Source of the DNA: Bacteroidaceae bacterium | GTDB lineage: Bacteria > Bacteroidota > Bacteroidia > Bacteroidales > Bacteroidaceae | Direction of reading: 5' to 3' | Assembly: GCA_900770705.1 (NCBI GenBank) | Contig: CAAGLF010000105.1 | Location: forward strand, 1-35,117 | DNA length: 35,117 nucleotides | Part shown: piece by piece, positions 1-7,838 of the stretch | How the letters are laid out: each line of letters starts with the position of its first letter | How positions within the stretch are numbered: the stretch's first letter is position 1 | Position numbers and translations under genes: made by a program | The notes under the pieces: model-generated | Database searches by the model: none | Told to the model about the DNA's origin: nothing | What the model saw: the letters and a program-made list of their open reading frames with translations, nothing else

Positions 1-88
1 TAGCAACAAAAAGGAGAGTGATGAGGATTCGAACTCTCAAATCCTCAATTCTCCAAATGTTCTTTAACGTCTCAATGATTTTCTTCAT
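1..88 (-). CDS. secY: SecY preprotein translocase subunit, N-terminal fragment
   Basis: Only the first 29 codons lie in the window; the gene runs off the left edge. The translation begins MKKIIETLKNIWRIEDLRVR and continues into a hydrophobic stretch (ILITLLFVA), which matches the cytoplasmic N-terminus and the start of the first membrane segment of SecY. SecY forms the protein-conducting channel of the Sec translocon in the inner membrane. The ATG at 88 lies 10 bases after the rplO stop, the standard rplO-secY order of the spc operon, so it is probably co-transcribed with the ribosomal protein genes. It is too short to have been caught by length-limited gene finding, but position and sequence both fit. 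Confidence 0.9.
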   Translation of the reverse strand, partial: MKKIIETLKNIWRIEDLRVRILITLLFVA

Positions 89-98
89 TTCGGACTAT

Positions 99-545
99 TT
101 AAAGTGTGGTGGCACTGCCTCCGACAGCCTCGATAGCAGCAATGGCAGCTTTCGAGAACGCATTGGCTTCAACTGCAAGTTTTTTCGTGAGTTCGCCATT
201 GGCAAGAACCTTCACGAGTTGTCCCTTGGAGATTACACCGGCTGCAATCAAATCATTTATACCGATGGTCTCAAGGCCCTTGGCTTCAGCAATAGCTTGA
301 AGTGTAGAAACATTGATCGCCTTATATTCAACACGATTGATATTCTTGAATCCGAACTTCGGCAGACGGCGCTGCAAAGGCATCTGACCACCTTCGAAAC
401 CAATCTTCTTGCTATAGCCAGAACGCTGCTTGGCACCTTTGTGACCACGCGTGGAGGTACCGCCCATTCCTGAACCAGGACCACGGCCGATACGCTTACG
501 TGTCTTAGTAGAGCCTGCTGCGGGTTTTAATGTATGTAGTTTCAT
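99..545 (-). CDS. rplO: 50S ribosomal protein L15 (uL15)
   Basis: 148 residues, a normal length. The glycine- and arginine-rich N-terminal half (KRIGRGPGSGMGGTSTRGHK near residues 17-37, then GFEGGQMPLQRRLPKFGF at 49-66) is the extended segment of uL15 that threads into 23S rRNA; the C-terminal half is the globular domain. It assembles late in the large subunit. It lies 26 bases after rpmD and 10 bases before secY in the usual spc order. No internal promoter is visible, so it is read as part of the long operon that starts before rplC. Confidence 0.98.
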   Translation of the reverse strand: MKLHTLKPAAGSTKTRKRIGRGPGSGMGGTSTRGHKGAKQRSGYSKKIGFEGGQMPLQRRLPKFGFKNINRVEYKAINVSTLQAIAEAKGLETIGINDLIAAGVISKGQLVKVLANGELTKKLAVEANAFSKAAIAAIEAVGGSATTL

Positions 546-571
546 TGATATTTACGGTTTTAGAGAATTAA

Positions 572-745
572 TTATTCTACAGTTACCAAATGGTGAACCT
601 TACGAATCATACCCTGTACGACAGGAGTGTCCTCCTTTTCTACAACGTGGTACATCTTACGAAGGCCGAGCGCGTCCAGCGTTCTCTTCTGATCAATCGA
701 AGCACCAATTCTACTCTTGATTTGTTTGATCTTAATAGTTGCCAT
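572..745 (-). CDS. rpmD: 50S ribosomal protein L30 (uL30)
   Basis: 57 residues beginning MATIKIKQIKSRIG, the typical short bacterial uL30. The open frame extends further upstream to 826, but that part would overlap the rpsE coding region and has no likeness to L30, so the ATG at 745 is chosen. The motif KRTLDALGLRKMYHVV (about residues 20-35) is the family signature. It binds 23S rRNA near the 5S region. It starts 10 bases after the rpsE stop. Confidence 0.97.
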   Translation of the reverse strand: MATIKIKQIKSRIGASIDQKRTLDALGLRKMYHVVEKEDTPVVQGMIRKVHHLVTVE

Positions 746-755
746 AGCCGTGCTT

Positions 756-1262
756 TTATCCTCTGAATACCTTTTCCATAGAAATACCACGCTGCTGGGC
801 GATAGTGCGCGCATCACGCATTTCACTCAAAGCCTGGATAGTTGCCTTTACCAAGTTATGAGGGTTCGAGGAACCTTTGGATTTTGCCAAAACATCCTTG
901 ATACCAACAGACTCGAGCACGGCACGCATTGCGCCACCGGCCACAACTCCCGTACCTTCAGAAGCGGGCAAAATCAAGACTTCAGCTCCACCGAATCTGG
1001 CACTCTGTCCGTGAGGAACAGTTCCATTGATTACAGGAACCTTCACCAAATTCTTCTTGGCAGCCTCAATGCCTTTTGCGATAGCAGCAGTCACTTCACC
1101 GGCTTTACCCAAACCGGTTCCGATTGCACCTTTGCCATCACCGACAACAACGATAGCTGCGAAGGTGAAGGTACGACCACCCTTGGTTACTTTAGTCACA
1201 CGATTGATAGCAACCAGTCTATCTTTCAATTCTTCAGGATTTACGTTTACTCTGTTTGCCAT
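756..1262 (-). CDS. rpsE: 30S ribosomal protein S5 (uS5)
   Basis: 168 residues from MANRVNVNPEEL. The N-terminal double-stranded-RNA-binding-like domain carries KDRLVAINRVTKVTKGGRTF, and the C-terminal domain carries GVVAGGAMRAVLESVGI and KSKGSSNPHNLVKAT. uS5 helps shape the mRNA entry channel and translational fidelity. A second ATG two codons upstream (1268) overlaps the rplR stop as TAATG; a GGAGG stretch lies inside the last codons of rplR, so start 1268 is also possible. I chose 1262 because homologues usually begin MANRV or similar. Confidence 0.96.
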   Translation of the reverse strand: MANRVNVNPEELKDRLVAINRVTKVTKGGRTFTFAAIVVVGDGKGAIGTGLGKAGEVTAAIAKGIEAAKKNLVKVPVINGTVPHGQSARFGGAEVLILPASEGTGVVAGGAMRAVLESVGIKDVLAKSKGSSNPHNLVKATIQALSEMRDARTIAQQRGISMEKVFRG

Positions 1263-1267
1263 AATCA

Positions 1268-1687
1268 TTAGAATTTAAGTCCTCCCTTGCGGGCACCGTC
1301 TGCAACTTCTTTTACGCGACCATGATAGAGATAACCATTGCGGTCGAATACGACTTCGGAGATACCAGCCTCGATAGCTTTCTTGGCAATGGCCTCACCC
1401 ACCTTGGCAGCCTGTTCGCACTTAGGCATAGCTTCCATTCCAAGGGAAGAAGCCGCAACCAAGGTCTTGCCATAGGGATGATAAGGAATCTCTACAATCT
1501 TGTGATCCTTGCGTACCTTTTTTACCAAGGTTACCTCTGTGTTTTCCCAGCTGTCATCCACGATCTGTGCATAGATCTGCTTGTTGCTACGGAAAACAGT
1601 CAAACGAGGACGCGCAGAAGTACCTGTAATTTTATTGCGCACCCGATATTTAATCTTTATGCGTCTTTGTTCTTTTTTCGTTGTCAT
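1268..1687 (-). CDS. rplR: 50S ribosomal protein L18 (uL18) with an internal insertion
   Basis: 139 residues; the Bacteroidales protein is normally about 114. The N-terminus (MTTKKEQRRIKIKYRVRNKI), the VFRSNKQIYAQIVDD strand (31-45) and the C-terminal half (GKTLVAASSLG at 73-83 to NGYLYHGRVKEVADGARKGG) are canonical. Between them, residues 46-72 (SWENTEVTLVKK...IPYHPY) replace what is normally a two- or three-residue turn, a net gain of about 25 residues, exactly in frame. uL18 binds 5S rRNA in the central protuberance. The rest of the gene is intact and its stop overlaps the alternative rpsE start, so it is very likely functional. Confidence 0.96.
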   Translation of the reverse strand: MTTKKEQRRIKIKYRVRNKITGTSARPRLTVFRSNKQIYAQIVDDSWENTEVTLVKKVRKDHKIVEIPYHPYGKTLVAASSLGMEAMPKCEQAAKVGEAIAKKAIEAGISEVVFDRNGYLYHGRVKEVADGARKGGLKF

Positions 1688-1705
1688 AATCTTACTAAAT
1701 TAAAA

Positions 1706-2272
1706 TTACTTAGCACCGGCCGACTTACCAGACTTGCGACGAATCTGTTCGCCAACAAACAAGATACCTTTTCCTTTATAAGGTTCGGGCTTACGGAAAG
1801 AACGAATCTTTGCACATACAAGTCCTAACAACTGCTTGTCGCAAGACTCGAGACAAATATACGGGTTCTTATTTCTTTCTGATTTAGTCTCAACTTTTAT
1901 TTCCTTCGGAAGTTGGAGGAAGATTGCGTGAGTATATCCAAGGTTGAACTCAATAAGGTTGCCCTGGTTCGATACACGATAACCTACACCGACCAATTCC
2001 ATTTCTTTCTTGTAGCCTTCCGAAACACCTACCACCATATTGTTGACAAGTGCACGGTACAAACCATGGTAAGCCTGCTTCTGCTTCTGCTCAACCTCGC
2101 TGTTCTCATCAATAGCAAAAGTAATCTCACCATTTTTGATAGTCACTAATATAGAAGGATCTACAGCTTGGCTTAATTCACCCTTCGGTCCTTTTACTGA
2201 CACTACATTATCCTGGCACGTTACTGTAACGCCTGCAGGGATGTTAATCGGCAATTTACCTATTCTAGACAT
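1706..2272 (-). CDS. rplF: 50S ribosomal protein L6 (uL6)
   Basis: 188 residues starting MSRIGKLPINIPAGVTV; the frame is open to 2305 but the extra eleven codons do not resemble L6. Two L6 domains are visible, and the signature GVSEGYKKEMELVGVGYRVS and the C-terminal PEPYKGKGILFVGEQIRRKS are present. It binds near the sarcin-ricin region at the base of the GTPase centre. It lies 17 bases after rpsH and 18 bases before rplR. Confidence 0.97.
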   Translation of the reverse strand: MSRIGKLPINIPAGVTVTCQDNVVSVKGPKGELSQAVDPSILVTIKNGEITFAIDENSEVEQKQKQAYHGLYRALVNNMVVGVSEGYKKEMELVGVGYRVSNQGNLIEFNLGYTHAIFLQLPKEIKVETKSERNKNPYICLESCDKQLLGLVCAKIRSFRKPEPYKGKGILFVGEQIRRKSGKSAGAK

Positions 2273-2289
2273 TGTATTCCTCCTGTATA

Positions 2290-2685
2290 TTAATAAACAT
2301 AACAAAGGACTTCACCACCGATTTTGAGTTCGGAAGCTTCCTTGTCTGTCATTACACCTTTGGAAGTGGAAATGATAGCAATTCCAAGTCCGTTAATTAC
2401 ACTCGGCATCTCACGATAGCCGGTATATTTCCGCAAACCCGGAGTAGAAACTCTCTCCAAATGCTTGATAGCATTAACCTTGGTCTGAGGATTGTACTTC
2501 AAAGCAATCTTGATAGTACCTTGGGGACCATCCTCAACGAACTTGTAGTTGAGGATATAACCCTTTTCAAAAAGGATTTTGGTGATGTCCTTCTTCAAAT
2601 TTGATGCGGGTACCTCTACTACTCGGTGGTTAGCCATAATAGCATTGCGTAAACGCGTCAAAAAATCTGCTATAGGATCTGTCAT
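2290..2685 (-). CDS. rpsH: 30S ribosomal protein S8 (uS8)
   Basis: 131 residues from MTDPIADFLTRLRNA, the classic start of uS8; the upstream ATG at 2712 would add nine unrelated residues. The C-terminal STSKGVMTDKEA motif, which contacts helix 21 of 16S rRNA, is present. In enterobacteria S8 is the spc-operon repressor, but I see no clear mimic of its rRNA site here. It is 49 bases downstream of rpsN. Confidence 0.97.
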   Translation of the reverse strand: MTDPIADFLTRLRNAIMANHRVVEVPASNLKKDITKILFEKGYILNYKFVEDGPQGTIKIALKYNPQTKVNAIKHLERVSTPGLRKYTGYREMPSVINGLGIAIISTSKGVMTDKEASELKIGGEVLCYVY

Positions 2686-2734
2686 AATAAATTGTTTAAT
2701 TAATCGGGACACCCCGACAATATTAAATAATAAT

Positions 2735-3037
2735 TTACCAACTTGCTTTCTTAACTCCGGGGATCAAGCCGCTGGAAGCCATCTCACGGAATTGGATACG
2801 AGACAGGCCGAACAAACGGATGTATCCTTTCGGACGACCGGTGATCTTACAACGGTTGTGCAAACGGATGGGGTTTGCATTACGAGGAATCGACTGAAGT
2901 TTGCGGGCGGCTTCGTATGCTTCTACAGGGTCAGAAGACTTGTTTACAATCTCCTTCAGTGCTGCACGTTTTGCGGCATACTTGGCAACCATCTTGGCAC
3001 GCTTTACCTCACGTGCTTTCATTGACTCTTTTGCCAT
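2735..3037 (-). CDS. rpsN: 30S ribosomal protein S14 (uS14), zinc-free long form
   Basis: 100 residues. The length and the single cysteine in HNRCKITGRPKGYIR show the long form without the CxxC zinc ribbon, as usual in Bacteroidales. The C-terminus GLSRIQFREMASSGLIPGVK is the family signature that binds the 16S 3' major domain. It starts six bases after the rplE stop. Confidence 0.97.
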   Translation of the reverse strand: MAKESMKAREVKRAKMVAKYAAKRAALKEIVNKSSDPVEAYEAARKLQSIPRNANPIRLHNRCKITGRPKGYIRLFGLSRIQFREMASSGLIPGVKKASW

Positions 3038-3043
3038 ATCGAT

Positions 3044-3601
3044 TTAGTTGTTTTTTGCGTTTTTGAAAGGAAGTCCGAATTCTTTGAGCAGTGCATAACC
3101 CTCTTCATCCGTAGCGGCGGAAGTCACGAAGGTAATGTTCATACCCAAGATACGGTCAATGGTATCAATGTTGATTTCAGGGAAGATAATCTGCTCCTGA
3201 ATACCCAACGTATAGTTTCCACGACCATCCAACTTGCCTTCTATTCCTTTGAAGTCACGGATACGAGGCAATGCCACACGTACCAACTTCTCCAAGAACT
3301 CATACATCCGTTCACGACGCAATGTCACCATAACGCCGATAGGCATCTTCTTTCTCAACTTGAAGTTAGAGACGTCCTTACGGGAAGCAGTTGCAACAGC
3401 CTTCTGACCAGTAATGGCAGTAAGCTCATTGATAGCAACATCAATAATCTTCTTGTCCTGAGTTGCGATACCCAGACCCTGGTTGATCACGATCTTCTTC
3501 AAGACAGGAACTTGCATAGAAGAAGAGTAGTTGAACTGCTTTTTCAATGCAGGAGCGATGCGCTCTGCATATTCTTTCTTAAGACTTGCTGTATTACTCA
3601 T
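3044..3601 (-). CDS. rplE: 50S ribosomal protein L5 (uL5)
   Basis: 185 residues. The signatures LKKIVINQGLGIATQ (about 34-48), KLRKKMPIGVMVTLRRERMYEFL and GRGNYTLGIQEQIIFPEI are all present. uL5 binds 5S rRNA together with uL18 in the central protuberance, so it is a direct structural neighbour of the enlarged uL18 of this genome. It lies three bases after rplX and six before rpsN. Confidence 0.98.
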   Translation of the reverse strand: MSNTASLKKEYAERIAPALKKQFNYSSSMQVPVLKKIVINQGLGIATQDKKIIDVAINELTAITGQKAVATASRKDVSNFKLRKKMPIGVMVTLRRERMYEFLEKLVRVALPRIRDFKGIEGKLDGRGNYTLGIQEQIIFPEINIDTIDRILGMNITFVTSAATDEEGYALLKEFGLPFKNAKNN

Positions 3602-3604
3602 CTG

Positions 3605-3922
3605 TTAAATCTCCTCTCCTGATCTTTTTGAATATCTAACCAAACGGCCCTCGTCGTTGCGACGACGTCCGATACGAGTAGGCTTGCCACTCTTCGGGTC
3701 TACCACATTCAGATTGGAGATGTGGATAGGGGCTTCTACCTTAACTATACCACCTTGCGGATTGGCAGCAGAGGGCTTCTGACTTTTGGATACGATGTTA
3801 ATACCCTCAACAATGGCTCTGTTCTTTTCCACCAAGACCTTAACGACCTTGCCGGTTTTGCCTTTGTCTTCTCCAGAGAGGACAGCAACCGTATCGCCTT
3901 TCTTAATATGTAATTTACTCAT
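3605..3922 (-). CDS. rplX: 50S ribosomal protein L24 (uL24)
   Basis: 105 residues from MSKLHIKKGDTVAVLSGEDK; the codon before it is GTG, so a start one codon upstream is formally possible. The KOW motif occupies residues 8-28, and GKPTRIGRRRNDEGRLVRYS closes the protein. uL24 is an early assembly initiator and lies beside the exit tunnel. It sits 18 bases after rplN and three bases before rplE. Confidence 0.97.
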   Translation of the reverse strand: MSKLHIKKGDTVAVLSGEDKGKTGKVVKVLVEKNRAIVEGINIVSKSQKPSAANPQGGIVKVEAPIHISNLNVVDPKSGKPTRIGRRRNDEGRLVRYSKRSGEEI

Positions 3923-3940
3923 CACTATTAATTTTCAAGA

Positions 3941-4306
3941 TTAAAGAACCTCAGGTGCCAAAGAAACGACCTTCATATTGATTGCACGCAGTTCACGGGC
4001 AACAGGACCGAAGATACGGCTTCCGCGCAACTCGCCGGCATTGTTCAACAGAACGCAAGCGTTGTCATCAAAGCGGATGTAGGAACCGTCAGCACGACGA
4101 ATCTCCTTTTTGGTACGAACAATCAAAGCCTTCGATACGACACCTTTCTTAATATCACTCGAGGGGATAACGTTCTTTACGGAAACGACGATGATGTCAC
4201 CGACGGAGGCGTAACGACGCTTAGTACCACCGAGTACACGGATGCACAATGCTTCGCGAGCACCGCTGTTATCTGCAACCGTTAATCTGGATTCTGTTTG
4301 TATCAT
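3941..4306 (-). CDS. rplN: 50S ribosomal protein L14 (uL14)
   Basis: 121 residues. MIQTESRLTVADNSGAREAL and the signature block around VVSVKNVIPSSDIKKG are diagnostic, as is the ending RAINMKVVSLAPEVL. uL14 sits at the subunit interface and contacts 16S helix 14. It starts two bases after rpsQ. Confidence 0.98.
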   Translation of the reverse strand: MIQTESRLTVADNSGAREALCIRVLGGTKRRYASVGDIIVVSVKNVIPSSDIKKGVVSKALIVRTKKEIRRADGSYIRFDDNACVLLNNAGELRGSRIFGPVARELRAINMKVVSLAPEVL

Positions 4307-4308
4307 AA

Positions 4309-4563
4309 TTACTTAGCTCTTTCTACAATTTCAACGACTCTCCAACGTTTAGTCTTGCTCAGGGGACGAGTTTCCATAATGAGCACCGTGTCACCCACGT
4401 TGCAATCATTCTTTTCGTCATGAGCATGGTACTTCTTCGTCTTCGATACGAATTTGCCATAAATAGGGTGCTTCTCCTTGAACTTAGCTGCAACGACAAT
4501 GGTTTTGTCCATTTTGTTGCTAATCACAACACCCTGTCTTGTCTTTCTTAAATTTCTTTCCAT
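4309..4563 (-). CDS. rpsQ: 30S ribosomal protein S17 (uS17)
   Basis: 84 residues. MERNLRKTRQGVVISNKMDK and the motif GDTVLIMETRPLSKTKRWRV are characteristic. uS17 is an OB-fold protein of the 30S body. It lies 12 bases after rpmC. Confidence 0.98.
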   Translation of the reverse strand: MERNLRKTRQGVVISNKMDKTIVVAAKFKEKHPIYGKFVSKTKKYHAHDEKNDCNVGDTVLIMETRPLSKTKRWRVVEIVERAK

Positions 4564-4575
4564 ACTGGATGATGA

Positions 4576-4773
4576 TTATTTGTTGTTAAGTTCAATTTCA
4601 CGTAACACAGTTTTCATTCGCGCGATATTACGACGAGCAATCTTAATCTGTGCAGTATTGGCCAAAGGCGAAATGCTGTGATTCAGCACCATCTGATGAT
4701 AGTTGGCCTCTTCAGTCGCGATACGCTCTTTCAGCTCATTTTCGGGAATCTGACGTATTTCTGCAGTTTTCAT
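4576..4773 (-). CDS. rpmC: 50S ribosomal protein L29 (uL29)
   Basis: 65 residues forming a helical hairpin, with the conserved NHSISPLANTAQIKIARRNI block (about residues 31-50). uL29 lies at the exit-tunnel rim next to uL23, at the docking site for trigger factor and SRP. It begins two bases after the rplP stop. Confidence 0.97.
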   Translation of the reverse strand: MKTAEIRQIPENELKERIATEEANYHQMVLNHSISPLANTAQIKIARRNIARMKTVLREIELNNK

Positions 4774-4775
4774 AA

Positions 4776-5201
4776 TTAAGCGTTTTTATCGTAATCGTGT
4801 CTTACAACAAATTTCGTAGTTACGGGAAGCTTTTGGGCAGCCAGACGCAAGGCCTCTTTGGCAACCTCAAAAGGCACACCATCTATTTCAAAAATGATAC
4901 GTCCCGGAGTGATGGGGAACACATATCCCACGGGGTCACCCTTACCTTTACCCATACGTACGTCGGCAGGCTTCTTGGTAATAGGTTTGTCGGGGAATAT
5001 ACGGATCCAACTCTGTCCTTCACGCTGCATATAACGTGTCATAGCGACACGGGCAGCCTCAATCTGGCGACCAGTCAACCAATGGGTGTCCAAGCTCTTG
5101 ATGCCAAAGCTACCAAAAGCAAGCTGGTTGCCACGCTGCGCATTTCCCTTGCAACGACCTTTTTGCGGTCTTCTGTATTTTGTTCTTTTAGGCTGTAACA
5201 T
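4776..5201 (-). CDS. rplP: 50S ribosomal protein L16 (uL16)
   Basis: 141 residues. MLQPKRTKYRRPQKGRCKGN at the N-terminus and RMGKGKGDPVGYVFPITPGR in the middle are diagnostic. uL16 helps position A-site tRNA near the peptidyl transferase centre and joins late in assembly. It lies 21 bases after rpsC. Confidence 0.98.
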   Translation of the reverse strand: MLQPKRTKYRRPQKGRCKGNAQRGNQLAFGSFGIKSLDTHWLTGRQIEAARVAMTRYMQREGQSWIRIFPDKPITKKPADVRMGKGKGDPVGYVFPITPGRIIFEIDGVPFEVAKEALRLAAQKLPVTTKFVVRHDYDKNA

Positions 5202-5222
5202 AATACTTAATTAAATCAGGGA

Positions 5223-5951
5223 TTAACGGTTGTTGTTTCTTTTACCGCCACGGAACTTGCGACCGCCGTTTCCATTCATACGGCCATTGTCTTTCTCAGC
5301 AGTAAAGTTCGGCGAAAGGTCTTTCTTTCCATACACCTCACCACGGCATATCCACACCTTGATTCCAAGGAGACCCACCTTCGTAAGGGCCTCGGTCTGA
5401 CAGTAATCAATGTCAGCACGGAATGTATGGAGCGGGGTACGACCTTCCTTGAACATTTCCTTACGTGCCATTTCAGCACCATTCAGACGTCCGCAGATTT
5501 GCACCTTGATGCCCTCTGCTCCACCTCTCATCGCATTCTGGATAGCCATCTTGATGGCACGACGATAAGCGATTTTGCCTTCAACCTGGCGGGCAATGCT
5601 CTTACCCACGATTGTAGCATCGAGGTCAGGCTTCTTCACTTCAAAGATGTTGATCTGAACATCCTTGTCGGTGATCTTCTTCAACTCTTCCTTCAGTTTC
5701 TCAACTTCCTGTCCGGCTTTACCGATAATGATTCCGGGGCGTGCGGTGCAGACGGTGATGGTAATCTTCTTCGGCGTGCGTTCGATAACAATGCGTGATA
5801 CGCTTGCTTTGGAAAGACGCTCATCCAGATACTTGCGGATCTTGCTGTCCTCGAGAATGTTCTCACCGAAGTTTGAACCACCGAACCAGTTAGAATCCCA
5901 ACCGCGTACAATACCAAGTCGGTTACTTATTGGATTTACTTTCTGTCCCAT
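5223..5951 (-). CDS. rpsC: 30S ribosomal protein S3 (uS3)
   Basis: 242 residues. The type II KH domain has its GKAG loop at residues 77-80, and the C-terminal domain carries CGRLNGAEMARKEMFKEGR and RADIDYCQTEA. The tail (about 218-242) is rich in Gly, Arg, Lys and Asn, a basic extension seen in this phylum. uS3 lines the mRNA entry tunnel. It lies six bases after rplV. Confidence 0.98.
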   Translation of the reverse strand: MGQKVNPISNRLGIVRGWDSNWFGGSNFGENILEDSKIRKYLDERLSKASVSRIVIERTPKKITITVCTARPGIIIGKAGQEVEKLKEELKKITDKDVQINIFEVKKPDLDATIVGKSIARQVEGKIAYRRAIKMAIQNAMRGGAEGIKVQICGRLNGAEMARKEMFKEGRTPLHTFRADIDYCQTEALTKVGLLGIKVWICRGEVYGKKDLSPNFTAEKDNGRMNGNGGRKFRGGKRNNNR

Positions 5952-5957
5952 ACTGTT

Positions 5958-6356
5958 TTAGTTATTAGTTTTGGTACCCACGAAGATGGTAACGTGATTG
6001 GAACGTTTACGGATTCTGTATCCTCTACCTTGGGGTGCGGGGCGCATACGCTTGAGTGTAGCACCTTCATCCACAAAGATACGTGTGATAAAGAGTTCTC
6101 CGTCTTCTGCCTTGCGATTGTTCTTCTGTTCCCAGTTTGCGATTGCGGAACGCAGAAGGTTTTCAACGTCTACAGAAGCAGCTTTCTTGGAGAAGCGAAG
6201 AGTACCAAGGGCACGATTAACCTCCATACCGCGAACCAGGTCTACGACATAGCGCATCTTACGCGGAGAAGAAGGCACATTCCGCAGTTTTGCGAAATAC
6301 TGGGTCTTCAGAGCTGCCTTTCTTGCTTCGGCAGCGAGTCTTTTTCTTGCTCCCAT
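5958..6356 (-). CDS. rplV: 50S ribosomal protein L22 (uL22)
   Basis: 132 residues. The tunnel-lining beta hairpin is encoded by KRMRPAPQGRGYRIRKRSNH near the C-terminus, with no obvious deletion of the kind linked to macrolide resistance. The N-terminal part (RNVPSSPRKMRYVVDLVRGM) is standard. It is separated from rpsS by 46 bases, one of the larger gaps in the cluster. Confidence 0.97.
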   Translation of the reverse strand: MGARKRLAAEARKAALKTQYFAKLRNVPSSPRKMRYVVDLVRGMEVNRALGTLRFSKKAASVDVENLLRSAIANWEQKNNRKAEDGELFITRIFVDEGATLKRMRPAPQGRGYRIRKRSNHVTIFVGTKTNN

Positions 6357-6402
6357 TTATATTATTCTATTTATTTCAGGATTGATGGAGTAATACCTGT
6401 TT

Positions 6403-6672
6403 TTACTTTTTCTTGTTACCGGCATGGCCACCGAACTTACGGGTAGGAGCGAACTCTCCCAGTTTGTGTCCGACCATATTCTCAGTAACGTAAACAGGAA
6501 TAAACTTATTTCCATTGTGAACTGCAACGGTATGTCCCACGAAGTCGGGAGATATCATCGAAGCTCTGGCCCATGTTTTCACAACGCTCTTCTTACCACT
6601 TTCGTTCATAGCAAGAATCTTCTTTTCCAAGGAGACTGCGATGTACGGACCTTTTTTTAATGAACGGCTCAT
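6403..6672 (-). CDS. rpsS: 30S ribosomal protein S19 (uS19)
   Basis: 89 residues. MSRSLKKGPYIAVSLEKKI and MVGHKLGEFAPTRKFGGHAG are family signatures. uS19 is in the 30S head near uS13 and contacts the A-site finger region. It starts 25 bases after rplB. Confidence 0.98.
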   Translation of the reverse strand: MSRSLKKGPYIAVSLEKKILAMNESGKKSVVKTWARASMISPDFVGHTVAVHNGNKFIPVYVTENMVGHKLGEFAPTRKFGGHAGNKKK

Positions 6673-6697
6673 ATTTCAATATCTCTGTTTATGCGTG

Positions 6698-7522
6698 TTA
6701 CTTCTTACGTCTCTCAATAATGTACTTGTTGGAATGCTTCTTCGGTGCTCTTGTCTTCAGACCCTTAGCATACAAACCAGTACGCGAACGGGGATGTCCT
6801 CCGGACTGACGACCTTCACCACCACCCATCGGGTGGTCAACAGGATTCATTACAACACCACGGTTGTGAGGACGACGACCGAGCCAGCGGGAACGTCCGG
6901 CCTTACCGGAGCTTTCGAGTGCGTGGTCGGAGTTGCCAACACTACCGATAGTTGCCTTGCAGGCGCTCAGGATCTGGCGAGTTTCACCTGAGGGAAGTTT
7001 AATCACGCAATAGCGGCCTTCACGCGAAGTGAGCTGAGCGAAGTTGCCGGCGGAGCGCACGAGAAGTGCTCCCTGACCGGGACGCAGCTCAATGTTGTGG
7101 ATAACCGTACCAACAGGGATGTTCTGGAGGGGAAGTGCATTACCCACTTCAGGTGCAGCATCAGCACCAGAAAGGAGTGTATCACCCACCTTCAGGCCGT
7201 TGGGCGCAATAATGTAACGCTTTTCTCCGTCTACATAGTAAAGCAGAGCGATACGAGCGGAACGGTTAGGATCGTACTCAATCGTCTTTACTACTGCGGG
7301 AACACCGTCTTTCTCACGCTTGAAGTCGATAAAGCGGAACCGTCTCTTGTGTCCGCCTCCGAGGTAGCGCATTGTCATCTTACCGACATTGTTGCGACCA
7401 CCCGTGGAGCGCTTACCGCAAACGAGAGATTTTTCTGGTACGGATGCAGTAATCTCTTCGAACGTACCAATAATCTTGTGTCTCTGCCCCGGTGTTGTGG
7501 GCTTAAATTTACGTACTGCCAT
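6698..7522 (-). CDS. rplB: 50S ribosomal protein L2 (uL2)
   Basis: 274 residues. The conserved MNPVDHPMGGGEGR loop has its histidine at residue 230, the one known to be important for peptidyl transferase activity and subunit joining. N-terminal OB-fold and central SH3-like parts are of normal length. It starts six bases after rplW. Confidence 0.98.
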   Translation of the reverse strand: MAVRKFKPTTPGQRHKIIGTFEEITASVPEKSLVCGKRSTGGRNNVGKMTMRYLGGGHKRRFRFIDFKREKDGVPAVVKTIEYDPNRSARIALLYYVDGEKRYIIAPNGLKVGDTLLSGADAAPEVGNALPLQNIPVGTVIHNIELRPGQGALLVRSAGNFAQLTSREGRYCVIKLPSGETRQILSACKATIGSVGNSDHALESSGKAGRSRWLGRRPHNRGVVMNPVDHPMGGGEGRQSGGHPRSRTGLYAKGLKTRAPKKHSNKYIIERRKK

Positions 7523-7528
7523 CTGTTA

Positions 7529-7819
7529 TTAAATATTGCTATAGAAATCGATCGTATCGCCTTCCTTCAGGGTTACAACGGCTTTCTTGAAAGCGTTGGT
7601 ACGGCCGCGAAGGAGGCCAGCCTTGGTATAACGAGCCTTATTCTTACCGGCATAGTTCATCGTATTGACGCTAATCACGGTAACGCCATAGAGCGCTTCA
7701 ACCTCAGCTTTAATCTGAAGCTTGTTCGCCTCGGGCTTCACGATGAAGCCGAAGTGGTTCAGTTTGTCGGTCAACTGATTCATCTTTTCAGTGACCAGGG
7801 GCTTGATAATAAATGCCAT
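7529..7819 (-). CDS. rplW: 50S ribosomal protein L23 (uL23)
   Basis: 96 residues beginning MAFIIKPLVTEKMNQL, with the loop GKNKARYTKAGLLRGRTNAFKK... split between residues about 58-80. uL23 lies at the tunnel exit and is the docking point for trigger factor. It is 19 bases after rplD. Confidence 0.97.
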   Translation of the reverse strand: MAFIIKPLVTEKMNQLTDKLNHFGFIVKPEANKLQIKAEVEALYGVTVISVNTMNYAGKNKARYTKAGLLRGRTNAFKKAVVTLKEGDTIDFYSNI

Positions 7820-7838
7820 AGTCTAAATTCTCCGTGAT

